From the NCBI RefSeq assembly GCF_035762905.1, contig NZ_DASUCC010000070.1, positions 142,710 through 206,709 of the forward strand: DNA of 64,000 nt, read 5' to 3'. This document shows, piece after piece, positions 1 to 8,370 of this stretch (position 1 is its first letter; the number at the start of each line of letters is the position of its first letter). Source of the stretch: DASYTH01 sp035762905. GTDB lineage: Bacteria > Actinomycetota > Actinomycetes > Mycobacteriales > Pseudonocardiaceae. The notes under the pieces are model-generated. The model did not search any database. It was given only the letters and a program-made list of their open reading frames with translations, and was not told the DNA's origin. The position numbers and the translations under genes are program-made.

Positions 1-953
1 AGGTGGGAATGGGCGACCAGGGCCTGGACCTCGCCGAGCAGCGGGCGCTTGCCTTCGACGGCGACCGTGACGGCGGTGCCGGGGACGCCGGTGTCGCGAC
101 GATTCAGGAACAGGCCCGACGGGTCCGGGACGCCGACGATGCCCTGGTCGACCAGCTCGAAGCAGCCGACCTCGTCGGCCGGGCCGAACCGGTTCTTCAC
201 ACCGCGGACCATGCGCAGGGCCGAGTGGCGGTCACCTTCGAACTGCAGGACCACGTCCACCAGGTGCTCAAGCAGCCGGGGCCCGGCGATCGAGCCGTCC
301 TTGGTCACGTGACCCACCAGCAGCACCGGGAGGTCACGGTCCTTGGCCAGGGCGACCAGCGCCGCCGTCACCGCGCGGACCTGGGTCACGCCGCCTTGGG
401 TGCCATCGACCTCGGCGGAGGCCAGGGTCTGCACCGAGTCGATCACCAGAAGACTCGGTTTGACCATGTCCACGTGCCCGAGGACCGCCGAGATGTCGCT
501 CTCCGCCGCCAAGTACATCTGCTCGTGCACGGCGCCGGTGCGTTCGGCCCGCAGCCGCACCTGGCCGGCCGACTCCTCCCCCGACACGTACAGCGCCGGC
601 CCGGCGTCCAGGGTCGCCCAGCGGAACGCGACCTCCAACAGCAGCGTCGACTTGCCGACCCCGGGCTCACCGGCCAGCAGCACCACCGCGCCGGGCACCA
701 GGCCGCCGCCGAGCACGCGGTCCAGCTCCGGCACGCCGGTTTGGCGGGCCCTGGCCACCTCCACGTCCACGTCCGCGATCGGGCGGGCCGGCGCGCTCGG
801 GGTGCCGGCGGTGATCCGGGCGAGCGCGGCCCGCGGCACGCCGACCTCTTCCAGCGTGCCCCAGGCCTGGCACTCCGGGCACCGGCCGACCCACTTGGTC
901 TCCTCGCGCCCGCACTCGGCACACCGATAGCCGGGACGCGTGTTCTTCACCAC
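1..953 (-). CDS. radA: DNA repair protein RadA (C-terminus beyond window edge)
   Basis: RadA is a RecA-like ATPase that processes recombination intermediates in the cytoplasm. About 317 N-terminal residues are visible of a family that is usually near 460 long, so the Lon-like C-terminal domain lies mostly outside the window. An N-terminal zinc finger has two CxxC pairs at residues 11-14 and 25-28. The Walker A motif GEPGVGKS is at about residues 95-102, and the RadA-specific KNRFG motif is at about 253-257. The start is GTG at 953, with a second GTG at 950; neither has a clear ribosome binding site. The gene lies just downstream of the lipoprotein gene on the same strand, as lpqE and radA do in M. 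tuberculosis, where disA follows. Confidence 0.95.
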   Translation of the reverse strand, partial: MVKNTRPGYRCAECGREETKWVGRCPECQAWGTLEEVGVPRAALARITAGTPSAPARPIADVDVEVARARQTGVPELDRVLGGGLVPGAVVLLAGEPGVGKSTLLLEVAFRWATLDAGPALYVSGEESAGQVRLRAERTGAVHEQMYLAAESDISAVLGHVDMVKPSLLVIDSVQTLASAEVDGTQGGVTQVRAVTAALVALAKDRDLPVLLVGHVTKDGSIAGPRLLEHLVDVVLQFEGDRHSALRMVRGVKNRFGPADEVGCFELVDQGIVGVPDPSGLFLNRRDTGVPGTAVTVAVEGKRPLLGEVQALVAHSH

Positions 954-989
954 GGCGCGCAGACTACGGCGCGGGGGTGACAAAACCGG

Positions 990-1691
990 TCAGCCGTGCT
1001 CCGACGAGGGCTCGGCCCGCGGCGTGATCGGCGAGGCGACCGGCACGGCCAGGGTGACGGTGCCGGCCTGGCGGAACACGAAGGTCACCTGGTAGGTCTG
1101 GCCGAGCCGGAGCGGGTCGCTCAGTCCGGTGAGGACGATCGTGGCCTTGCCGATCTCGATGTCGGCCGGCTCGTCGGTCGCGCTCGCCGAGACCGCGGAA
1201 GACGGCGGGGCCGTCGGCGACGACGGCGGGGCGGACGGTGCGGACGGTCCACTGGTGACGGTCACGGAGGTGGTGGTCGCCCGGGCGCTCGAGGTCGGGT
1301 TGGGATCGACCTCCTCGTCCGGGGTACCGACCTGGATGGACCGGCCCGGCAACAGCGCGCGGTCGCCGCCGACCCGGACGTTGCCGGCCACCGCGCTGCT
1401 CACCTCGACCAGCTCGTCCTCAGTGGTCCCGGTGTTGACGATCGTCAACACCAGCGGGGCGCTGCTCCCGGCCGGGTACTCGCCGCCGCGCGGGTAGGCG
1501 AACTGCGCGTTGCGGATCGCGATCGAGCCGACGTTGCCGTGCGCGCCGTTCACCGCGGGCTGCACGGAATCGGTCTGGGTGTCCTGCCCGGCCCCGCACC
1601 CGGTGACGGCGAGCGCCGCGACCAGACCGACCAGGCTCGCGGCCAGTGGGGTGCGCGACCGATCTGTCGACTTCAGCGGTGCACGGCTCAC
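990..1691 (-). CDS. lpqE: LpqE-like exported lipoprotein
   Basis: This is a putative 233-residue lipoprotein. It has a basic N-terminus, a hydrophobic segment and a lipobox VTGC with the acylated cysteine at about residue 32. Next comes a beta-rich domain beginning near the residues GSIAIRNAQF, then a Ser/Pro/Ala/Thr-rich linker and a conserved C-terminal part. Position between carD and radA, and the sequence around the lipobox, match mycobacterial LpqE. The molecular function is not established; relatedness to PCu(A)C copper chaperones is possible but unproven. GTG at 1691 was chosen because a GGAAGG-type ribosome binding site precedes it and the signal peptide then starts at once. A longer reading to 1820 would add a non-signal-like leader. 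Confidence 0.8.
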   Translation of the reverse strand: MSRAPLKSTDRSRTPLAASLVGLVAALAVTGCGAGQDTQTDSVQPAVNGAHGNVGSIAIRNAQFAYPRGGEYPAGSSAPLVLTIVNTGTTEDELVEVSSAVAGNVRVGGDRALLPGRSIQVGTPDEEVDPNPTSSARATTTSVTVTSGPSAPSAPPSSPTAPPSSAVSASATDEPADIEIGKATIVLTGLSDPLRLGQTYQVTFVFRQAGTVTLAVPVASPITPRAEPSSEHG

Positions 1692-1790
1692 GGTCGCGAT
1701 GTCCTTCCTCGGGGTGCGGCAACCACGCGGGAAGGGTATCCGGGGGCGGGCATGCGAGCCGCACAAGGTCACCGCAGCGGGCATCCGTCC

Positions 1791-1818
1791 GATCCACAGT
1801 GGATCATCGAAGATGATC
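1791..1818. repeat. Two overlapping perfect palindromes in the lpqE-carD intergenic region
   Basis: The 304-bp gap between the divergent lpqE and carD starts (1692-1995) contains two overlapping inverted repeats: GATCCAC-A-GTGGATC at 1791-1805 and GATCATC-GAA-GATGATC at 1802-1818. They share the bases GATC. Neither is followed by a T-run, so a simple intrinsic terminator is unlikely; an operator or an attenuating RNA structure is possible. The rest of the gap has no recognisable gene. The repeats themselves are certain, their role is not. Confidence 0.6.
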
Positions 1819-1961
1819 ACAGAACCGGGGGAAACGCAATTGAGCGAGATGCCAGCAGCATGTGCGACGGGGTTTTGTCAACCCCGCGTTTCTCCAGCCA
1901 AGGACCCGTTGACCTGCGGTTACGGAGTCCGGGCCGGTTTCAGCGAGGCTCCAGCGCGTGT

Positions 1962-1967
1962 TAAGAT
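1962..1967 (+). promoter_or_regulatory. Candidate -10 element for carD
   Basis: TAAGAT lies 28 bp before the carD ATG, upstream of the purine-rich GAAAGGGGCAGAGGA leader that carries the ribosome binding site. No convincing -35 hexamer is present 16-18 bp upstream. This is a weak prediction from position and similarity to TANNNT. Confidence 0.3.
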
Positions 1968-1995
1968 GGAGGCAGCGAAAGGGGCAGAGGACACT

Positions 1996-2487
1996 ATGGT
2001 TTTCAAGGTCGGAGAGACCGTCGTCTACCCGCACCACGGTGCCGCACTCATCGAAGCAATCGAGACCCGCGTGATCAAGGGCGAGGAGAAGAAGTACCTC
2101 GTCCTTAAGGTCGCGCAGGGTGACCTCACGGTTCGCGTCCCCGCAGACAACGCCGAGATCGTCGGCGTGCGGGATGTCGTGGGCCAGGAGGGTCTCAACC
2201 GCGTCTTCGATGTCCTGCGGGCTCCCCACACCGAGGAGCCGACGAACTGGTCACGCCGGTACAAGGCCAACCTCGAGAAGCTCGCCTCCGGCGACGTGAA
2301 CAAGGTTGCCGAAGTGGTCCGTGACCTGTGGCGACGTGAGAAGGACCGCGGGCTGTCTGCCGGCGAGAAGCGCATGCTCGCCAAGGCCCGGCAGATACTG
2401 GTCAGCGAGCTGGCGCTGGCCGAGGGAACCGATGAGGACAAGGCCGAGGTCATCCTCGACGAGGTCCTCGGCACCGCCGTGGTCTGA
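1996..2487 (+). CDS. carD: RNA polymerase-binding transcription factor CarD
   Basis: CarD is an essential actinobacterial regulator that binds the RNA polymerase beta subunit and stabilises open complexes at rRNA and many other promoters. The product has 163 residues, close to the 162 of M. tuberculosis CarD. The N-terminal Tudor-like polymerase-interaction domain spans about residues 1-60. The C-terminal DNA-binding domain contains the residues shown to matter in mycobacteria: R25 for polymerase contact, W85 for wedging the -10 edge, and K90 for DNA binding. ATG at 1996 has a good upstream AG-rich ribosome binding site. The ispD start follows 21 bp downstream, so the two are probably cotranscribed. 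Confidence 0.97.
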   Translation: MVFKVGETVVYPHHGAALIEAIETRVIKGEEKKYLVLKVAQGDLTVRVPADNAEIVGVRDVVGQEGLNRVFDVLRAPHTEEPTNWSRRYKANLEKLASGDVNKVAEVVRDLWRREKDRGLSAGEKRMLAKARQILVSELALAEGTDEDKAEVILDEVLGTAVV

Positions 2488-2508
2488 TAGCGCCCGTCCA
2501 CCTGCCCG

Positions 2509-3174
2509 ATGAGCGTGGTCGCGCTTGTCCCCGCTGCCGGGCGAGGTGAACGCCTGGGTGCCGGTGTACCCAAGGCGTTGGTTTCGGTGCGCGGTGAACC
2601 GCTGCTCGTGCACGCAGTTCGCGGTCTGTTGGCCGCCGGCTGTGTGCACAGCGTAGTCGTTGCCGCGCCCGTTTCCGACGTGGACACCATGACCCGCGTG
2701 CTGGCCTTTGCCGGCTCACACGCGCGGGTCGTGCCCGGAGGGTCGAGCCGTACCCAATCGGTACGGCTGGCCCTGGGTGCGGCGCCCCCGGACACCACGG
2801 TCGTGCTCGTGCACGACGCGGCCCGCGCCTTCACTCCCGCCGAGCTGGTCAAGGCCGTGGTGGCGCGGGTGGACGGCGGGGCCGACGCGGTGATCCCGGT
2901 GCTGCCGGTGGCCGACACCATCAAGCGGGTGGACGCCGCCGGCCGGGTCGCGGCTACCCCGGACCGGGCCGACCTGCGGGTCGTGCAGACTCCGCAGGGC
3001 TTCCGGGCCGAGGTGCTCCGGCGTGCCTACGACGCCTACCCGGACGCCACCACCGACGACGCCGGGCTGGTCGAGCGCCTCGGCGTGCCGGTGGACACCA
3101 TCCCCGGGCATCCTTACGCGATGAAGATCACCACGCCGTTCGACCTGGCGGTGGCCGAGGCGATACTCCGATGA
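2509..3174 (+). CDS. ispD: 2-C-methyl-D-erythritol 4-phosphate cytidylyltransferase
   Basis: IspD makes CDP-methylerythritol from CTP and MEP, the third step of the non-mevalonate isoprenoid pathway. The 221-residue product has the Gly-rich CTP-binding loop near the N-terminus (PAAGRGERLG, with the Lys of VPKAL), the VHDAAR motif in the middle, and the DTIKR and TPQGF motifs that line the substrate pocket. The stop codon overlaps the ispF start by 4 bp (ATGA), implying translational coupling of two consecutive pathway-related enzymes. Confidence 0.96.
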   Translation: MSVVALVPAAGRGERLGAGVPKALVSVRGEPLLVHAVRGLLAAGCVHSVVVAAPVSDVDTMTRVLAFAGSHARVVPGGSSRTQSVRLALGAAPPDTTVVLVHDAARAFTPAELVKAVVARVDGGADAVIPVLPVADTIKRVDAAGRVAATPDRADLRVVQTPQGFRAEVLRRAYDAYPDATTDDAGLVERLGVPVDTIPGHPYAMKITTPFDLAVAEAILR

Positions 3175-3653
3175 GGGTCGGCATCGGCACCGACGTGCAT
3201 CCGGTCGACCCGGACCGGGAGTGCTGGATGGCCGGGCTGCACTGGCCCGGGTTGCCCGGCTGTGCCGGCCACTCCGACGGGGACGTGGCCGCGCATGCGC
3301 TGTGCGACGCGCTGCTGTCCGCCGCCGGGCTGGGCGACCTGGGTGCCGTGTTCGGCACCGATCAGGCCCGCTGGGCCGGGGCACACGGCGTGCAGCTGCT
3401 CGCCGAGGTGCGCCGCCGAATCGAGGCGGCCGGTCATCGGGTGGGCAACGCCGCGGTGCAGGTGATCGGCGAGGCGCCCCGGATCGGCACCCGGCGGGAC
3501 GAGGCTCAGCGCGTGCTCTCCGACGCGATCGGCGGCCCGGTCTCGGTCTCCGGCACCACCACCGACGGGCTCGGCCTGACCGGCCGCGGCGAGGGCGTCG
3601 CCGCGGTGGCCACCGCGTGCCTGCTGCCGGCCGACCGTAGCCTGGGTTCGTGA
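3171..3653 (+). CDS. ispF: 2-C-methyl-D-erythritol 2,4-cyclodiphosphate synthase
   Basis: IspF cyclises CDP-methylerythritol 2-phosphate to MEcPP, releasing CMP. The 160-residue length is normal for this trimeric enzyme. The metal ligands D8, H10 and H42 are all present, and the C-terminal TTTDGLG segment is conserved. The CysS-type isoprenoid kinase ispE is not adjacent, as usual in actinobacteria. The 3' end overlaps the next gene by 4 bp (GTGA), extending the coupled gene string. Confidence 0.96.
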   Translation: MRVGIGTDVHPVDPDRECWMAGLHWPGLPGCAGHSDGDVAAHALCDALLSAAGLGDLGAVFGTDQARWAGAHGVQLLAEVRRRIEAAGHRVGNAAVQVIGEAPRIGTRRDEAQRVLSDAIGGPVSVSGTTTDGLGLTGRGEGVAAVATACLLPADRSLGS

Positions 3654-4345
3654 TCGAGCTAGCGAGCGAACCATTCGACCCTGCCAATGGCGTCCTGTTC
3701 GACTTCTCCGGCACCCTGTTCCACCTCACCCCCCGCCCGCAGTGGTTCGACGGGCTCGACCTCGACGCCGCTCTGGTGGTCGAGGTGCTGACCTCGCCGA
3801 CCACCTTCGAGCACCTGCCGGACGACCTGGCCGACGACTGGGAGCGGCGCGACCTGGACCCGGCCATCCACCACCGGGTGTACCTGGCCGCACTGCGCGC
3901 CGCGCTGCCCGGCGTGCCGGACCCCCTGCTGGAGACGATCTACGCCCGGTTGCCCGCCGCCGCATCGTGGGAGCCGTACCCGGACACCCTGGCCGCGCTG
4001 CGCGAGCTGCGCGCCGGCGGCGTTCCGGTCGGTGTGGTCAGCAACATTCCGTTCGACATTCGGGATGTGTTCCGCCGCAATGAGATGGCCGAACTGGTCG
4101 ACGCCTTCGTGCTGTCCTACGAGGAAGGCGTGATGAAGCCGGATCCGGCCATTTTCCTCGCCGCCTGCGACCGGATCGGTACCGAGCCGGAACGCACGCT
4201 GATGATCGGCGACAGCGAGGCGGCCGACGGCGGGGCCCGCGGCGCCGGCCTCGGCTTCGCCATGGTCGAACGGATTCCGCCGGCCGACCGGCCGCACGCT
4301 CTGATCAGCGCACTCGCCGAACACGGGTTGGCCGGCGAAACCTGA
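3650..4345 (+). CDS. HAD-like hydrolase with altered motif I
   Basis: The 231-residue protein has the haloacid dehalogenase fold with an alpha-helical cap. Motif I reads DFSGT at residues 18-22, so the nucleophilic Asp is kept but the second Asp, normally the general acid/base of phosphatases, is Ser. Motif II is near VVSN, the motif III lysine sits in MKPDP, and motif IV is GDSEAAD. The substitution argues against a standard phosphomonoesterase, but other HAD classes also lack this Asp. It starts with GTG overlapping the ispF stop and lies 37 bp before cysS, so it is probably expressed with both. Substrate unknown. Confidence 0.85.
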   Translation: MIELASEPFDPANGVLFDFSGTLFHLTPRPQWFDGLDLDAALVVEVLTSPTTFEHLPDDLADDWERRDLDPAIHHRVYLAALRAALPGVPDPLLETIYARLPAAASWEPYPDTLAALRELRAGGVPVGVVSNIPFDIRDVFRRNEMAELVDAFVLSYEEGVMKPDPAIFLAACDRIGTEPERTLMIGDSEAADGGARGAGLGFAMVERIPPADRPHALISALAEHGLAGET

Positions 4346-4382
4346 TCGGTGTCGCGATGCTCCGCCCCGTACCATTTCCGGG

Positions 4383-5774
4383 GTGAGTCTGCGGATATAC
4401 GACACCGGAACCAGGACGCAGCGGGAATTCCAGCCCGTGCGGAGCGGAGCGGCGTCGATCTACGTCTGTGGACCCACCCCGCAGGGGCCACCGCACATCG
4501 GCCACGTCCGCGGCGCGCTGAACTACGACGTGCTCGGCCGCTGGCTTTCGGCCACCGGGCACGAGGTGACCCTGGTCCGCAACGTCACCGACATCGACGA
4601 CAAGATCCTCAACAAGGCCGCCGAGAACGGCGCGCCGTGGTGGCATTGGGCGGCTACGCACGAGCGCGCGTTCGACGCGGCCTACACCGCGCTGGGCTGC
4701 GTGCCGCCGTCGATCGCGCCGCGGGCCACCGGGCACGTGACCCAGATGGTCGAGCTGATGCAGCGGCTGATCGACCGCGGGCACGCCTACCCGGCCGCCG
4801 GTGACGTGTACTTCGCCGTGTCCTCCTACCCGGCCTACGGCGAGCTGTCCGGCCAGCGGCCGGACGAGGTGCAGCAGGGCGAGGCGTCCGCGGCGGGCAA
4901 GCGCGACCCGCGCGACTTCACGCTGTGGAAGGGCGCCAAGCCCGGCGAGCCCGCGTGGCCGACGCCGTGGGGACCGGGCCGGCCCGGCTGGCACCTGGAG
5001 TGCTCGGCGATGGCGCTGACCTACCTCGGCGCCGAGTTCGACGTGCACGGCGGCGGGCAGGACCTGGTGTTCCCGCACCACGAGAACGAGCAGGCACAGT
5101 CCCGGGCGGCCGGCGACCCGTTCGTGCGGTACTGGATGCACAACGGGATCGTGGGCATGGCCGGGGAGAAGATGTCGAAGTCGCTCGGCAACGTGGTGTC
5201 CATTCCGGAGATGCTCAGCCGGGTCCGGCCGCAGGAGCTGCGGTACTACCTGGTCGGGCCGCACTACCGCTCCGAGGTGCAGTACTCGCCGGAGGCGCTG
5301 GACGAGTCGGTCCGGGCCTACCGGCGGATCGAGTCGTTCGTGCGCCAGGTGGCGCAGCGCACCGGGGTGGTCACCGTGGGCCAGCCGGGCGCCGAGTTCG
5401 CCGCGGCCATGGACGACGACCTGGGCACCCCGGCCGCGCTCGCCGTGGTGCACAACGGCGTGCGGGCCGGCCACATCGCGCTGGACTCCGGGGACGAGAA
5501 CGCGGCAAGGGCCGCGGCCGGTATGATTCGCGCACAGCTCGATGTGCTCGGGCTGGATCCGTTGGCCCCCAACTGGTCCACTGAATCTACAGTGGATACC
5601 GGAGCGTTGCGGGCGCTCAGTACGCTGGTCGACGACCTGCTGGCCGAGCGGGCGGCGGCGCGGGCCGGACGGGACTTCGCCCGCGCCGACGCGATCCGGG
5701 ACCGGCTGCTGGCCACCGGGATCGCCGTCGAGGACACACCAGACGGTCCACTGTGGACCTTGAAGGAAAATTAG
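4383..5774 (+). CDS. cysS: Cysteinyl-tRNA synthetase
   Basis: CysRS charges tRNA-Cys. The product has 463 residues and a class I architecture. The HIGH motif is at residues 38-41 and KMSKS at 263-267. The catalytic zinc ligands are C29, C207, H232 and E236, equivalent to those of E. coli CysRS. The start is GTG at 4383. The enzyme keeps the full-length editing-free C-terminal helical domain, so it is the tRNA synthetase and not the shorter MshC ligase of mycothiol synthesis. The stop codon is separated from the rlmB start by 2 bp. Confidence 0.96.
   Translation: MSLRIYDTGTRTQREFQPVRSGAASIYVCGPTPQGPPHIGHVRGALNYDVLGRWLSATGHEVTLVRNVTDIDDKILNKAAENGAPWWHWAATHERAFDAAYTALGCVPPSIAPRATGHVTQMVELMQRLIDRGHAYPAAGDVYFAVSSYPAYGELSGQRPDEVQQGEASAAGKRDPRDFTLWKGAKPGEPAWPTPWGPGRPGWHLECSAMALTYLGAEFDVHGGGQDLVFPHHENEQAQSRAAGDPFVRYWMHNGIVGMAGEKMSKSLGNVVSIPEMLSRVRPQELRYYLVGPHYRSEVQYSPEALDESVRAYRRIESFVRQVAQRTGVVTVGQPGAEFAAAMDDDLGTPAALAVVHNGVRAGHIALDSGDENAARAAAGMIRAQLDVLGLDPLAPNWSTESTVDTGALRALSTLVDDLLAERAAARAGRDFARADAIRDRLLATGIAVEDTPDGPLWTLKEN
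5577..5596. repeat. TCCACTG / CAGTGGA inverted repeat inside cysS
   Basis: A perfect 7-bp inverted repeat, TCCACTG then AATCTA then CAGTGGA, lies inside the cysS coding region. It belongs to the same sequence theme as the palindromes at 1791-1805 and 5745-5759. Significance is uncertain because it is also coding. Confidence 0.5.
5745..5759. repeat. Perfect 15-bp palindrome GGTCCAC-T-GTGGACC at the cysS 3' end
   Basis: GGTCCACTGTGGACC is a perfect odd palindrome over the last cysS codons, 18 bp before the rlmB start. Similar palindromes occur at 1791-1805, 11638-11652 and 28447-28460. It could be part of a dispersed short motif family or a protein-binding site. It is seen directly; function is inference. 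Confidence 0.55.
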
Positions 5775-5776
5775 AC

Positions 5777-6739
5777 GTGGCAGGAAATTCCAGGCGCCGG
5801 GGTGCGATTCGCAAACCGGGGACCAAAAAGGGGCCGGTGGTCGGTTCCGGCGGCAAGAAGTCGAAGGGGCTGGAGGGAAAGGGGCCGACCCCGCGGGCCG
5901 AACGTCGGCCCGGACATCCGGCCCAGCGCCGGGCGGCGGCCACCGCCGCGAAGGCCGAGCAGCAGCGCCGGTCGAAGGATCGGCCGACCGCCGAACTGGT
6001 CGCCGGGCGCAACCCGGTGGTGGAGTGCCTGCGGGCGCAGATCCCGGCCACCGCGCTGTACGTCGCGCTCGGCATCGACACCGACGACCGGGTCACCGAG
6101 GCCGTGCGGCTGGCCGCCGACCGGGGCATCTCGGTGCTCGAGGTCAGCCGGGCCGAGCTGGACCGGCTCACCGGTGGCGCGGTGCACCAGGGCCTCGGGC
6201 TCCAGATGCCGCCGTACGACTACGCCCACCCGGACGACCTGCTGGACGCGGCCCGGCAATCCCCCGAGCCGCCGCTGATCGTGGCGCTGGACGGCGTGAC
6301 CGATCCGCGCAACCTCGGCGCGGTGATCCGCTCGGCGGCGGCGTTCGGCGCGAACGGGGTGCTCGTGCCGCAGCGGCGCAGCGCCGGGGTCACCGCCGTG
6401 GTGTGGCGGACCAGCGCCGGCACCGCCGCCCGGCTGCCCGTGGCGCTGGTCACCAACCTGACCCGGACGCTGCGCTCGCTGGCCGAGGAGGGGCTGATGA
6501 TCGTCGGCCTGGACGCGGACAGCGACGTGACCGTGGACGAGCTCGAGCTGGCCACCTCGCCGCTGGTGCTGGTGGTCGGGTCGGAGGGACGTGGCCTGTC
6601 CCGGCTGGTCAAGCAGGCCTGCGACCAGACCGTGTCCATCCCGATGGCGGCCGGCGTCGAGTCGCTCAACGCCTCGGTCGCGGCCGGCGTCACGCTCGCC
6701 GAGATCGCCCGCAGGCGGCGCGCCGCCGGACGTACCTGA
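5777..6739 (+). CDS. rlmB: 23S rRNA 2'-O-ribose methyltransferase, SpoU family (RlmB)
   Basis: The product is a 320-residue SAM-dependent rRNA or tRNA 2'-O-ribose methyltransferase of the knotted SPOUT class. A basic, low-complexity N-terminal tail (residues 1-75) precedes the substrate-binding domain and the SpoU domain. SpoU motifs are visible: DPRNLGAVIRSA, LVVGSEGRG and SLNASVAAG. GTG at 5777 was chosen because AAGGA lies 9 bp upstream and the length then matches M. tuberculosis Rv3579c (about 322 residues). An ATG at 5753 would overlap cysS without a ribosome binding site. Exact target (G2251 in E. coli RlmB) is by family knowledge. Confidence 0.92.
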   Translation: MAGNSRRRGAIRKPGTKKGPVVGSGGKKSKGLEGKGPTPRAERRPGHPAQRRAAATAAKAEQQRRSKDRPTAELVAGRNPVVECLRAQIPATALYVALGIDTDDRVTEAVRLAADRGISVLEVSRAELDRLTGGAVHQGLGLQMPPYDYAHPDDLLDAARQSPEPPLIVALDGVTDPRNLGAVIRSAAAFGANGVLVPQRRSAGVTAVVWRTSAGTAARLPVALVTNLTRTLRSLAEEGLMIVGLDADSDVTVDELELATSPLVLVVGSEGRGLSRLVKQACDQTVSIPMAAGVESLNASVAAGVTLAEIARRRRAAGRT

Positions 6740-6806
6740 TCGCTCCCGGCCTGGGGTAACGCTCGGCTAAGGTCAGGTGTCCTGCCCGGGAGCCGAGGTC
6801 GCCTGC

Positions 6807-8240
6807 ATGTCGTTCGCCAGTCCGCTGTTCCTGTGGTACTTCACGCCGATCGTGCTCGTCGCGGTGCTGATCTGCCCGCGCAGCTGGCGCAACGGGATCG
6901 TGGCGACCGCGAGCCTGATCTTCTACGCGGCCGGGGCCGGGCCGAGCACGCTGCTGCTGCTGGTCTGCATGGTGGTCAACTTCCTGGCCGGGCCGCTGCT
7001 GGAGCCGGACGAGTGGAACCTGGCGCGCAGCCGGCGGCGGTGGGTGCTGATCGGGGCCATCGCCGTGGACCTCGGGGTGCTGGTGGTGTGGAAGTACGCC
7101 GGCTTCTTCACCCAGCAGCTCGAGGGGTTCGCCCGGCTGCTCGGCGGCGACTTCCCGGTGGTGCATCTGGCGCTGCCGATCGGGATCTCGTTCTACACGT
7201 TCCACCACATCTCCTACGTGGTGGACATCTACCGGGGCGAGCGGCCGGCGCTGCGCAACCCGGTGTCCTTCGTCACCTACATCGCGATGTTCCCGCAGCT
7301 GATCGCCGGTCCGATCGTGCGGTACCGGGAGATCGCCGACCAGCTGCCGCAGCACCGCACGCATCCGCTGGACGACATCGCGTCCGGGTTCCCGCGGTTC
7401 GCGCTCGGCCTGTGCAAGAAGGTGATCATCGCCGACTCGCTCAGCCCGATCGTGGACGCGTGTTTCGCGACGCCGAGCGACCAGATGACGTTCGCGATCG
7501 CCTGGCTGGGTGCCATCACGTACACCCTGCAGCTGTACTTCGATTTCTCCGGATACTCGGACATGGCGATCGGACTCGGTCGGATGCTCGGCTTCCGGCT
7601 ACCGGAGAACTTCGCCCGGCCGTACTCGTCGGTCACCGTCACCGAGTTCTGGCGGCGCTGGCACATGTCGCTGTCCCGGTGGTTCCGGGACTACGTCTAC
7701 ATTCCGTTGGGCGGCAACCGGCGCGGCGCCGCACGCACGTACCGCAATCTGATCATCGTCTTCACGCTGACCGGCCTGTGGCACGGCGCCAACTGGACGT
7801 TCCTGGTGTGGGGCCTCTACCACGGCGCACTGCTCATCGTGGAGCGCGGCTACCGCCGGGAGGCCGCCCCGCGCTCCCGCCGATCCCTCATCACCCGCCG
7901 GACCCTGACCATGGCCCTGGTGATCTTCGGCTGGGTCATCTTCCGCGCCCCGGAACTTCCCGATGCCCTCACCATGATCGGCCACATGCTCCTGCCCGAC
8001 TTCGACGGCCTCACCGACGTCGTGGCGGCCGCCGTCACCAACCAGCGCCTGATCATCCTCCTGGCCGCCCTCGCCGTCTTCTTCCTCCCCGCCCACCCGG
8101 TAACCGGCCCCCTGCTGGAGTCCTCCCGCAGCCGCCCCGCCGCCATCCTCCGCGTCACCATCATGACCGGCGGCCTCCTCTACGCCGCCATCCTCATCGC
8201 CACCGGCACCTTCAGCCCCTTCCTGTACTTCCAATTCTGA
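6807..8240 (+). CDS. MBOAT-family membrane O-acyltransferase
   Basis: This 477-residue polytopic membrane protein resembles AlgI/DltB-type acyltransferases, which acylate extracytoplasmic polysaccharides or lipids. It starts with hydrophobic helices, carries the family-typical segment FYTFHHISYVVDIY, and has the catalytic histidine at about residue 326 in GLWHGANWTF. No AlgJ-, DltD- or SGNH-type partner is adjacent, so the acceptor is unknown. ATG at 6807 follows a GAGG ribosome binding site. Codons at the 3' end become strongly C-ending. The gene is 67 bp after rlmB. Confidence 0.88.
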   Translation: MSFASPLFLWYFTPIVLVAVLICPRSWRNGIVATASLIFYAAGAGPSTLLLLVCMVVNFLAGPLLEPDEWNLARSRRRWVLIGAIAVDLGVLVVWKYAGFFTQQLEGFARLLGGDFPVVHLALPIGISFYTFHHISYVVDIYRGERPALRNPVSFVTYIAMFPQLIAGPIVRYREIADQLPQHRTHPLDDIASGFPRFALGLCKKVIIADSLSPIVDACFATPSDQMTFAIAWLGAITYTLQLYFDFSGYSDMAIGLGRMLGFRLPENFARPYSSVTVTEFWRRWHMSLSRWFRDYVYIPLGGNRRGAARTYRNLIIVFTLTGLWHGANWTFLVWGLYHGALLIVERGYRREAAPRSRRSLITRRTLTMALVIFGWVIFRAPELPDALTMIGHMLLPDFDGLTDVVAAAVTNQRLIILLAALAVFFLPAHPVTGPLLESSRSRPAAILRVTIMTGGLLYAAILIATGTFSPFLYFQF

Positions 8241-8292
8241 TCACCAGGAACGAGGTCAGGCCGCTGGCGGCCGCCGGTGAGGAGGACCTCGT

Positions 8293-8318
8293 CGTCGTGG
8301 GCGTGGAAGTCCACGACG
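8293..8318. other. Hairpin between the MBOAT gene and the next membrane gene
   Basis: A perfect 8-bp inverted repeat, CGTCGTGG and CCACGACG, with a 10-base loop sits in the 130-bp gap (8241-8370). There is no T-run, so it is at best a T-less terminator or transcript-end structure. No gene is seen in the gap. Confidence 0.35.
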
Positions 8319-8370
8319 GTCGCCGTTTGAGCGGTACCTTTGGCCGCCCGGTGCTCGTAGAGTGCGCGCC

